From: JBFHNV01 sp965365655
GTDB taxonomy: Bacteria; Pseudomonadota; Gammaproteobacteria; HK1
Direction: 5' to 3'
NCBI GenBank assembly: GCA_965365655.1
Contig: CBDUCN010000298.1
Span: forward strand, 1 to 6,321
Length of the DNA stretch: 6,321 bases
A program made the position numbers and the translations under genes. This document shows, one piece after another, positions 1 to 5,442 of this stretch. The notes beneath the pieces were generated by a model. The model saw only the letters and a program-made list of their open reading frames with translations, was not told the origin of the DNA and searched no databases. How positions within the stretch are numbered: the stretch's first letter is position 1; the number at the start of each line of letters is the position of its first letter.

Positions 1-999
1 CGAGGACAGGTGCACGCGCTCCCAGCCGTGCGACGCGTCGAGGCCGAAGCACGCGAGCGCGGTGCGGATGTCGTTGCCCGCCTCGAGCGCGGAGGTCGCG
101 TCGCAGTAGTAGTAGCGGAACACGTCGCGCGTGTGCGGGATGCCGAAGGTCCTGCAGATCTCGAGGATCTTGTGGGTCAGGTGGTAGTCGAAGGGGCCAC
201 TGGAATCCTTCATCGCGATGGTCACGCCGCGCTCGCTGGTGTTCTGCCCCGGCGCAGCGGTGCCGTTGTCGATGCTGAGCAGCTCGGCGACGTCGCCGTG
301 CAGGATCGACGACGCGCCGCTGCCGACCTCCTCGGTGATGGTCAGCAGCAGGTGGCAGTCCACCGGCAGGGTCGCCCCGGTGTCGACCAGCGCCTTGGCG
401 GCGGCCATCATCGCGGCCACGCCGGCCTTGTTGTCGAGGTGGCGCGAGACGACGAAGCCGCTCGGCGTGAACTCCGTGTCGGTGTCGATCGCGACGAAGT
501 CGCCGACGTTGAAGCCCATGTTCTCGAGGTCGCCGCGGTTGTGCACCAGCTCGTCGACGCGCAGCTCCACGTGCTCCCAGTCCACGGGCTGGGTGTCGAT
601 CTCCTTGTTGTAGGTGTGGCCGGACGCCTTCAGCGGCAGGATGCTGCCGCGAAACGCGTGCTCGTCGGTGAACACCGTGCAGCGCGCACCTTCGGCGAAG
701 CGCGACGACCAGGTTCCGATGGGCACCAGCGCGAGCCGGCCGTTGTCCTTCAGCGCCTTGACCATCGCGCCGAGGGTGTCCAGGTGGCCGACCACGGCGC
801 GGTCGGGGCTCGCCCGCTCGCCCTTCAGGTTCGCGCGGATTGCGCCGCGGCGGGTGACCTCGTGCTCGATGCCCAGCGCCTCGAGCTCCTTGCAGGTCCA
901 GCGCACGATCTCATCGGTGAAGCCGCTCGGGCTGGGGATCTCCAGCAGGCCCTGCAGGGTCTTCGAGAGGTAGTTCATGTCGACGGGCAACGGCTTCAT
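1..999 (-). CDS. NAGGN-system M42 family metallopeptidase (3' end outside window)
   Basis: This frame starts at the ATG at 999-997 and stays open for 333 codons to the window edge, with no stop, so the C-terminus is missing. M42 enzymes are cytosolic dinuclear-metal aminopeptidases, often forming large TET-type assemblies. The ligand set is visible: His72 in GHLDT, Asp189 in RHLDNKAG, the Glu223-Glu224 pair in EEVGSG (catalytic base plus ligand), Asp244 in SIDNG, and His330 near the edge. Spacing between these residues fits the family, so probably only a few tens of residues are lost. The start is supported by an AAGGA ribosome binding site eight bases upstream. The gene lies 89 bp after ngg on the same strand with no obvious terminator, so it is probably the third gene of the asnO-ngg operon. 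Members in this context form a distinct M42 group tied to NAGGN. The role is unproven; hydrolysis or turnover of the osmolyte or a precursor is only a guess. Confidence 0.93.
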   Translation of the reverse strand, partial: MKPLPVDMNYLSKTLQGLLEIPSPSGFTDEIVRWTCKELEALGIEHEVTRRGAIRANLKGERASPDRAVVGHLDTLGAMVKALKDNGRLALVPIGTWSSRFAEGARCTVFTDEHAFRGSILPLKASGHTYNKEIDTQPVDWEHVELRVDELVHNRGDLENMGFNVGDFVAIDTDTEFTPSGFVVSRHLDNKAGVAAMMAAAKALVDTGATLPVDCHLLLTITEEVGSGASSILHGDVAELLSIDNGTAAPGQNTSERGVTIAMKDSSGPFDYHLTHKILEICRTFGIPHTRDVFRYYYCDATSALEAGNDIRTALACFGLDASHGWERVHLSS

Positions 1000-1007
1000 G
1001 GCGTGCG

Positions 1008-1012
1008 TCCTT
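1008..1012 (-). promoter_or_regulatory. Ribosome binding site of the M42 peptidase gene
   Basis: The minus strand reads AAGGA here, eight bases before the ATG at 999-997. It selects that start over the in-frame ATG at codon 8. The 89-bp gap between ngg and this gene shows no convincing promoter, which suggests translation from the shared operon transcript. Confidence 0.6.
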
Positions 1013-1088
1013 CTTGCGTCGTGCTTTGTCGTGCGGGTGTCTGCATCGGGTTTGCGGTGGCGGCCGGCGTGCTGCGCAGGTCCGTGCC

Positions 1089-2870
1089 TCACGCCGGCGT
1101 GCGCTGCGCGTCCCGGCGCCGGCGCGCCGCGGTGAGCGGGAACAGCAGGTCCAGGAATCGCTCCGCGGTGGGCTGCGGCTCGTGGTTGGCGAGCCCCGGG
1201 CGCTCGTTGGCCTCGATGATCACGTACTCGTCTCCGGCGACGTCGGGCACCATCAGGTCCAGCCCCACCACCGGGATGTTCAGCGCCCGCGCCGCGCGCA
1301 GGCTCGCATCGCGCAGCGTCGGCGACAGCTCGTCGGTGACGTCGTGGATCGTGCCGCCGGTATGCAGGTTGGCCGTCTTGCGCACCTCGATGTGCGTGCC
1401 CTCCGGCGGGGTCTCGTCCATGCCGAAGCCCGCCTCGCGCACGCAGCGCTCGGTCTCGGCGTCCATCGGGATCCGGCTCTCGCCGCCCGTGGCCTCGCTG
1501 CGCCGCCGGCTCTGCTTCTCGATCAGCTCGCGCACCGTGTGCCGGCCGTTGCCGGTGATGCTCGCGGGCCGGCGCACCGCCGCCGCGACGACCTCGTCGC
1601 CGATCACGATCACGCGCAGATCGTCGCCCTCGTGCCAGCGCTCGAGCAGCACCTCGGGGCACTCCCGGTGCGCGATCTGCACGGCGTCGCGCAGCGTGTC
1701 CTCGCGGGTCACGTGCACGCTGATCCCGCGTCCCTGCTCGCCGCGTGCGGGCTTGACCACCAGCGCGCCGTGCCTGTCGAGGAACGCGGCATCCTCCTCG
1801 CCCCCGGTGGCGGCCTGCTGCTCGGGCACCTCGAGGCCGGCGCGCGCCAGGGTGCGCCGGGTGACGGCCTTGTCGTCGCAGCGGCTCATCGCGACGGCGC
1901 TGGTCAGCTCGCTCAGCGACTCGCGGCACTCGACCGTGCGCCCGCCGTGGGTCAGCGCGAAGAAGCCGCCCTGCGCGTCTAGCACGTTGACCGAGATGCC
2001 GCGCCGGCGCGCCTCGTCGACGATGATGGTCGCGTACGGATTGAGGTCCTCGGTCGGGCCGGGACCCATGAACAGCGGCTCGTTCACCGGGTTCTTGCGC
2101 TTCACGCAGAACACCGGCACGCGGCGGAAGCCGAGGCTCTCGTAGAGGCTGATGGCCGCCTCGTTGTCGTGCATCACCGAGAGATCCAGGAACGAGCGCC
2201 CGCGCGCCTGGAAGTGGCCGGCCAGGTGGTTCACCAGCGCGAGGCCCACGCCCGAATGCGGCGTGCGCGCGTCCACCGCCAGGCACCACAGGCTGGAGCC
2301 GTTCTCCGGGTCGTCGAAGGCGTGCCTGTGGTCGACGCCGGTGGCGGTGCCGATGACTTCGCCGGTCTTGCGATCCTCGGCAACCAGGTACGTCATCTCC
2401 GCACTGGCGCGTGAGCGCCAGACGAAGTCCGGGTCCAGCGGAACCATGTTGCGCTGCGCGTAGATGCGGTTGACGGCCTTCGCGTGCGCCTTCGTGCGCA
2501 GGCGCCGGATGCTGAACCCGCTCGCGTGGCTGCGCGGCATTCGAAACTCGTTCAGCCACAGCCGGAAGGTGTGCGACGGGTCGAGGAACAGGTCCTGCGG
2601 CGCGTGCGCGAGCACGACGTGCGGCTCGCGCAGGTAGAGCGCGATGTCACGCTCGCCGGCGCGCTCGTTGCACAGCTCCGCGGCCACCTTCTTCGGGTCG
2701 TCGAAGGTGTGGGCGAAGATCAGCCGCCCCCAGCCGCAGTACAGGACGGCGTCGCGCTTTCCCCCCTGCTCGTCCGGGTGGCCCGGGCGCTCGCCCCAGT
2801 TGCGCAGCGAAGGCGCGTTGAAGCGCTCGAAGCGCAGCTGATCGCGCCGTGGATGATCGTCGCGCGCCAT
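1089..2870 (-). CDS. ngg: N-acetylglutaminylglutamine synthetase (GNAT + ATP-grasp fusion)
   Basis: This enzyme acetylates the alpha-amino group of glutamine and joins a second glutamine using ATP, giving N-acetylglutaminylglutamine, the precursor of the osmolyte NAGGN. The 593-residue protein has two parts. A GNAT domain at about residues 120-262 carries an acetyl-CoA loop near HSGVGLALV and the NEAAISLYESLGF signature. An ATP-grasp domain at about 330-580 has the LVVKPARGEQGRG nucleotide loop (370-382), a cyanophycin-synthetase-like PASITGNGRHTVRELI stretch, and the metal ligands Asp538 (VGLDLMV), Glu553 and Asn555 (EANERPG). The order matches the known Ngg fusion. The frame also has an ATG at 2924, overlapping the end of asnO by 8 bp, and another at 2876. 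I chose 2870 because AGGGGA sits six bases upstream of it, while 2924 has no ribosome binding site. It follows asnO by 46 bp and is probably co-transcribed. Confidence 0.95.
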   Translation of the reverse strand: MARDDHPRRDQLRFERFNAPSLRNWGERPGHPDEQGGKRDAVLYCGWGRLIFAHTFDDPKKVAAELCNERAGERDIALYLREPHVVLAHAPQDLFLDPSHTFRLWLNEFRMPRSHASGFSIRRLRTKAHAKAVNRIYAQRNMVPLDPDFVWRSRASAEMTYLVAEDRKTGEVIGTATGVDHRHAFDDPENGSSLWCLAVDARTPHSGVGLALVNHLAGHFQARGRSFLDLSVMHDNEAAISLYESLGFRRVPVFCVKRKNPVNEPLFMGPGPTEDLNPYATIIVDEARRRGISVNVLDAQGGFFALTHGGRTVECRESLSELTSAVAMSRCDDKAVTRRTLARAGLEVPEQQAATGGEEDAAFLDRHGALVVKPARGEQGRGISVHVTREDTLRDAVQIAHRECPEVLLERWHEGDDLRVIVIGDEVVAAAVRRPASITGNGRHTVRELIEKQSRRRSEATGGESRIPMDAETERCVREAGFGMDETPPEGTHIEVRKTANLHTGGTIHDVTDELSPTLRDASLRAARALNIPVVGLDLMVPDVAGDEYVIIEANERPGLANHEPQPTAERFLDLLFPLTAARRRRDAQRTPA

Positions 2871-2876
2871 GTTCAT

Positions 2877-2882
2877 TCCCCT
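2877..2882 (-). promoter_or_regulatory. Ribosome binding site deciding the ngg start
   Basis: The minus strand reads AGGGGA here, six bases before the ATG at 2870-2868. It directly abuts the ATG at 2876-2874, which is too close to serve that codon. No comparable site precedes the ATG at 2924-2922, so the upstream 18 codons of the open frame are probably untranslated. Confidence 0.5.
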
Positions 2883-2916
2883 GCGTTGTCCTTGTGCGGT
2901 GTCGTGCGTTCCGTCG

Positions 2917-4701
2917 TCATGCATTCACGCCGTGGCTCTGCAGCCACGCCTCCAGCGCCGCGACCTGCCACAGCTTGGAGCCGCGCAGCGGCGTGATGTG
3001 GCCTTCCGGTTCGGCCAGCAGCGTGTCCACGTAGTCCCGGTTGAAGAGCGTGCGTTGCCGTGCCGCGTCGCTGTCGAGCACCTCGTGCACGAACTCCAGC
3101 ACGGAGCCGCGGATGTACTTGAGCGCGGGCACGGGGAAGTAGCCCTTGGGCCGGTCGATCACCTCGTTCGGGATCACCGCCCGCGCGGCTTCCTTGAGCA
3201 CGTGCTTGCCGCCGTCGCGCACCTTGAGCTCCGGCGGGATGCGCGCCGCGAGCTCGACGAGCTCGTGGTCCAGGAACGGCACCCGTGCCTCGAGCCCGAA
3301 CGCCATGGTCATGTTGTCCACGCGCTTCACGGGGTCGTCCACCAGCATGATGGTGGTGTCGAGGCGAAGCGCACGGTCGGCCGGCGTGTCCGCGCCGGGG
3401 CGCTCGAAATGCCCGCCCACGAAGGCGCGGCTGTGGTCGTCGCCGACGAGGTCGGGGTGCACCGCGCGCGCGAACTCGTCGTGGTCGCGGTCGAAGAACA
3501 CCTTCGCGTAGTCGTCCAGCGGCGCGTTGCTCTCCAGCATCGGCGGGTACCAGTGGTAGCCCGCGAAGACCTCGTCCGCGCCCTGGCCGCTCTGCACCAC
3601 GCGGATGTCGCGCGACACGCGTTCCGAGAGCATGAAGAAGCCCACCGCGTCGTGGCTGACCATCGGCTCGGACATCGCGTGCAGCGCGGCACGCAGGGCC
3701 GGGATCAGGCGCTCGGCGCTGGAGTCGACGCGGATCTGGTGATGCCGCGTGTCGAAGTGCTTCGCGACGATGTCGGAGTAGTGGAACTCGTCGCCCTGCT
3801 CGTCTCCGATGGTCTCGAAGCCGATCGAGTAGGTGTTCAGACCGCGCTGGCCGGCCTCGGCCAGCAGCCCGACGATCAGGCTGGAGTCGAGCCCGCCGGA
3901 CAGCAGCACGCCGACCGGCACGTCGGCGACGAGCCGGCGTTCCACCGCGCGCCGCAGCGCCGCGAGCACCGCGTCCTGCCAGTCCTTCTCGTGCATGCCG
4001 GCGTCCGCCGCGTCGCGCTCGAAGCGCACCTCCCACCAGCGCTCGCGGCGGGTGCGGCCGTCCGGCTCGACCTGCAGCCACGTGCCGGGCTCCAGCTTGC
4101 GCACCCCGCGCAGCAGCGTGTACGGGGCCGGCACCACCGCGTGGAAGCTCATGTAGTGGTGCAGCGCGACCGGGTCGATCCGGGTGTCCACGCCGCCGCC
4201 GGCGAGCAGCGCCGGAAGCGACGACGCGAAGCGGATGGCGTTGCGATCCTCGGCCAGGTACAGGGGCTTGATGCCGAGGCGGTCGCGCGCGAGGAACAGC
4301 CGGCCGCTGTCGCGCTCCCAGATCGCGAACGCGAACATGCCGTTCAGCCGTTGCAGGAAATCGGGTCCCCAGCGGTGGTACGCCTTGAGCACCACCTCGG
4401 TGTCGCCGTGGGACTGGAAGCGGTAGCCCTCGTCCTCCAGGGTGCGGCGCAGCTCCGGGTGGTTGTAGATGGCGCCGTTGAACACGATGCCCAGCCCGAG
4501 CTCCGGGTCCACCATCGGCTGCTGGGAGTGCTCGGTGGTGTCCATCACCATCAGCCGGCGATGGGCCACGGCGAGCGCGTTCTGGGCGAAGCTGCCGAAC
4601 GCGTCGGGCCCCCGGGACTCCATCGCGCGGGCCATGGCCTGGAGGCGCCCCAGGTCGGGGCTGTCGTCGTCGAAGCGGAGCTCTCCCGCGATTCCACACA
4701 T
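2917..4701 (-). CDS. asnO: N-acetylglutaminylglutamine amidotransferase (asparagine synthetase-like)
   Basis: This cytosolic enzyme is inferred to convert the C-terminal carboxylate of N-acetylglutaminylglutamine to an amide, using glutamine as nitrogen donor and ATP, which completes NAGGN. The 594-residue protein has the class II glutamine amidotransferase domain first, with nucleophile Cys2 after Met removal (MCGIAGEL), Arg49, the NGAIYN motif at 75-80 and Asp100 in GDTEVVL. The synthetase domain follows, with the pyrophosphate loop SGGLDSS at 268-274, GQGADEVFAGY at 372-382 and GLEARVPFLDHELVE at 469-483. Length and layout match the asparagine synthetase family. The assignment to NAGGN rather than asparagine synthesis rests on the ngg and M42 genes directly downstream. 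Ala77 stands where E. coli AsnB has a glutamine-binding glutamate. The start is fixed by the need for Cys2 and by an upstream AAGGA. It is the first gene of the operon. Confidence 0.96.
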   Translation of the reverse strand: MCGIAGELRFDDDSPDLGRLQAMARAMESRGPDAFGSFAQNALAVAHRRLMVMDTTEHSQQPMVDPELGLGIVFNGAIYNHPELRRTLEDEGYRFQSHGDTEVVLKAYHRWGPDFLQRLNGMFAFAIWERDSGRLFLARDRLGIKPLYLAEDRNAIRFASSLPALLAGGGVDTRIDPVALHHYMSFHAVVPAPYTLLRGVRKLEPGTWLQVEPDGRTRRERWWEVRFERDAADAGMHEKDWQDAVLAALRRAVERRLVADVPVGVLLSGGLDSSLIVGLLAEAGQRGLNTYSIGFETIGDEQGDEFHYSDIVAKHFDTRHHQIRVDSSAERLIPALRAALHAMSEPMVSHDAVGFFMLSERVSRDIRVVQSGQGADEVFAGYHWYPPMLESNAPLDDYAKVFFDRDHDEFARAVHPDLVGDDHSRAFVGGHFERPGADTPADRALRLDTTIMLVDDPVKRVDNMTMAFGLEARVPFLDHELVELAARIPPELKVRDGGKHVLKEAARAVIPNEVIDRPKGYFPVPALKYIRGSVLEFVHEVLDSDAARQRTLFNRDYVDTLLAEPEGHITPLRGSKLWQVAALEAWLQSHGVNA

Positions 4702-4713
4702 GCTGGCGATCCG

Positions 4714-4718
4714 TCCTT
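4714..4718 (-). promoter_or_regulatory. Ribosome binding site of asnO
   Basis: The minus strand reads AAGGA, twelve bases before the asnO ATG at 4701-4699. The spacing is longer than ideal, but no better match lies closer, and the start itself is certain because the catalytic cysteine must be residue 2. Confidence 0.45.
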
Positions 4719-4733
4719 CAAGCCGCGTCGGGC

Positions 4734-4763
4734 TTTATAGAGTGTTGACCGGAAAAATGTAAA
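4734..4763 (-). promoter_or_regulatory. Candidate sigma70-type promoter for the asnO-ngg-M42 operon
   Basis: On the minus strand a -35-like TTTACA (4763-4758) is followed after 18 bases by a -10-like TATAAA (4739-4734); reading the -10 as CTATAA gives 17. Transcription would begin near 4727, leaving a leader of about 26 bases that includes the ribosome binding site. The elements stand out because they lie in an AT-rich island within very GC-rich DNA. Start-site position is inferred from spacing only. Confidence 0.5.
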
Positions 4764-4784
4764 CCGTTGATTATAAACATTTTT
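4753..4784. repeat. Second inverted repeat, 8-bp arms, overlapping the palindrome
   Basis: AAAAATGT (4753-4760) and ACATTTTT (4777-4784) are exact reverse complements separated by 16 bases. One arm overlaps the candidate -35 of the asnO promoter and the other runs into the left arm of the palindrome at 4780-4803. The centre-to-centre layout could suit a dimeric DNA-binding protein, but AT-rich arms can also arise by chance. Confidence 0.4.
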
Positions 4785-4799
4785 TGGCGCGCTCGCCAA
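4770..4799 (-). promoter_or_regulatory. Second promoter-like element upstream of asnO
   Basis: The minus strand has a perfect TATAAT (4775-4770) preceded after 18 bases by TTGGCG (4799-4794), which matches four of six -35 consensus positions. The -35 and most of the spacer lie inside the palindrome at 4780-4803, so a protein bound there would block or remodel this promoter. It may be an alternative start or just part of the AT-rich island. Confidence 0.35.
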
Positions 4800-4803
4800 A
4801 AAA
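4780..4803. repeat. Perfect palindrome, 10-bp arms, operator-like
   Basis: The arms TTTTTTGGCG (4780-4789) and CGCCAAAAAA (4794-4803) are exact reverse complements around the 4-base centre CGCT. The T-run precedes and the A-run follows the GC core on both strands, so a transcript would have no U-tail after the hairpin and this is not a usual intrinsic terminator. Its position about 65 bp upstream of the inferred asnO start and across a second promoter-like sequence fits a regulator binding site. No specific regulator is recognised. Confidence 0.6.
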
Positions 4804-4812
4804 CGGGAAAGT

Positions 4813-4860
4813 CGCCGCAAAACAGGGGGCTGCGGCCGCCGCGCCGTGGCGCGCGGCCGG
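4813..4860 (-). terminator. Terminator-like hairpin downstream of ridA
   Basis: GGCCGCCGCGC (4834-4844) pairs with GCGCGCGGCC (4849-4858) with a single bulged base and a 4-base loop, giving a very stable stem about 40 bases past the ridA stop. On the minus strand a TTTT run follows only about ten bases later (4818-4821), so this is a weak intrinsic terminator at best. In DNA this GC-rich such stems also occur by chance. Confidence 0.35.
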
Positions 4861-4899
4861 CGGCGCGCCGCGCGGGCGCGGCGCGGGCAGGCGCGGGGC

Positions 4900-5286
4900 T
4901 CAGGCGGCGGCCACGGCCTCGACCTCCACCGTCCAGTCCGGGTGTGCGAGCGCCTGCACCACGAGCAGGGTGGACGCGCACAGGTGCCCGTCCAGCGCCT
5001 CGTCGCGCACCTCCCGGAACGTCGCCACGGCGTGCGGCTCGGTGATGAAGGCCGTGATCTTCACCAGGTTCGTGAGGTCCATGCCGGCGTCGGCGAGCAC
5101 CGCGCGCAGGTTCGCGAAGCAGCGCCGCATCTGCGCGGCGGTGTCGCCGGCGAGGCCGCCGTCGGGGTCGAGCCCGACCTGGCCGGAGATGGTCAGCCAG
5201 CGCGCCGCGCCCTCCACCGCCACGCCCTGGACGTAGCTGGACGCGGGCCGGACGCTGGACGCGGGATTGTGACGGGTGATGTTCAT
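4900..5286 (-). CDS. RidA/YjgF/UK114 family protein, atypical (no catalytic Arg)
   Basis: The 128-residue protein has the length and layout of the Rid family, small trimeric cytosolic proteins whose best-known members hydrolyse reactive enamine/imine intermediates from PLP enzymes. Visible marks are LTISGQVGLDPDG (31-43), the TAAQMRRCFANLRAVLADAGMDL helix region (49-71), LVKITAFI (74-81) and the C-terminal strand VEVEAVA (120-126). In E. coli RidA, Arg105 binds the substrate carboxylate. Here the matching segment is CASTLLVV and there is no arginine after residue 94, so classic deaminase activity is doubtful and it belongs with the Arg-less Rid subfamilies. The start has GAGGA six bases upstream. 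It is separated from asnO by 198 bp holding a hairpin and its own promoter region, so it is probably not part of that operon. The substrate is unknown. Confidence 0.92.
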   Translation of the reverse strand: MNITRHNPASSVRPASSYVQGVAVEGAARWLTISGQVGLDPDGGLAGDTAAQMRRCFANLRAVLADAGMDLTNLVKITAFITEPHAVATFREVRDEALDGHLCASTLLVVQALAHPDWTVEVEAVAAA

Positions 5287-5292
5287 TGCGGA

Positions 5293-5297
5293 TCCTC
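5293..5297 (-). promoter_or_regulatory. Ribosome binding site of the RidA-family gene
   Basis: The minus strand reads GAGGA six bases before the ATG at 5286-5284, an ideal spacing that fixes the start. The 156-bp gap upstream shows no convincing promoter hexamers; a small 5-bp GGGCC/GGCCC hairpin lies at 5315-5331. Confidence 0.6.
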
Positions 5298-5391
5298 GGG
5301 TGGGTGTAGTGCACGGGCCGTCGTCGGGCCCTCGCGTGCGTTTGCGCGGCGGCCGGCCAGACAGAGCCGGACAGCCGTTGCGAATCGTGTG

Positions 5392-5419
5392 ACGGGGACG
5401 GCTTCGTCGCAGTCCCCGT
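5392..5419 (-). terminator. GC-rich hairpin after the GspF-family gene
   Basis: ACGGGGAC (5392-5399) and GTCCCCGT (5412-5419) are exact reverse complements around a 12-base loop, starting 23 bases past the stop codon of the secretion-family gene. No T-run follows on the minus strand, so it could be a transcript 3'-end stabiliser or a pause/terminator stem rather than a classical intrinsic terminator. Confidence 0.35.
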
Positions 5420-5442
5420 GGCCGGCGAAGACGAGCGGCTGT

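Noticed and set aside
10..2145. 711-codon plus-strand open frame
   Set aside because: It runs antisense through the M42 and ngg genes, its translation is low-complexity Arg/Ala/Val-rich with no domain, and it is expected from third-position GC bias.
2873..4699. 608-codon minus-strand frame overlapping asnO
   Set aside because: It is the neighbouring reading frame of asnO, dominated by Arg, Ala, Gly and Pro, with no recognisable domain.
2917..4701. Housekeeping asparagine synthetase (asnB)
   Set aside because: The domains are shared, but adjacency to the ngg fusion gene and the M42 peptidase is the signature of the NAGGN cluster.
2869..4740. 623-codon plus-strand open frame
   Set aside because: It is the antisense shadow of asnO; the translation shows His/Val/Arg-rich sequence without family motifs, while the minus strand frame has a full set of asparagine synthetase motifs.
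4780..4803. Palindrome read as an intrinsic terminator
   Set aside because: The A-run follows the GC core and the T-run precedes it on either strand, so the U-tract would be inside the stem with none left after it; an operator-like role is more consistent.
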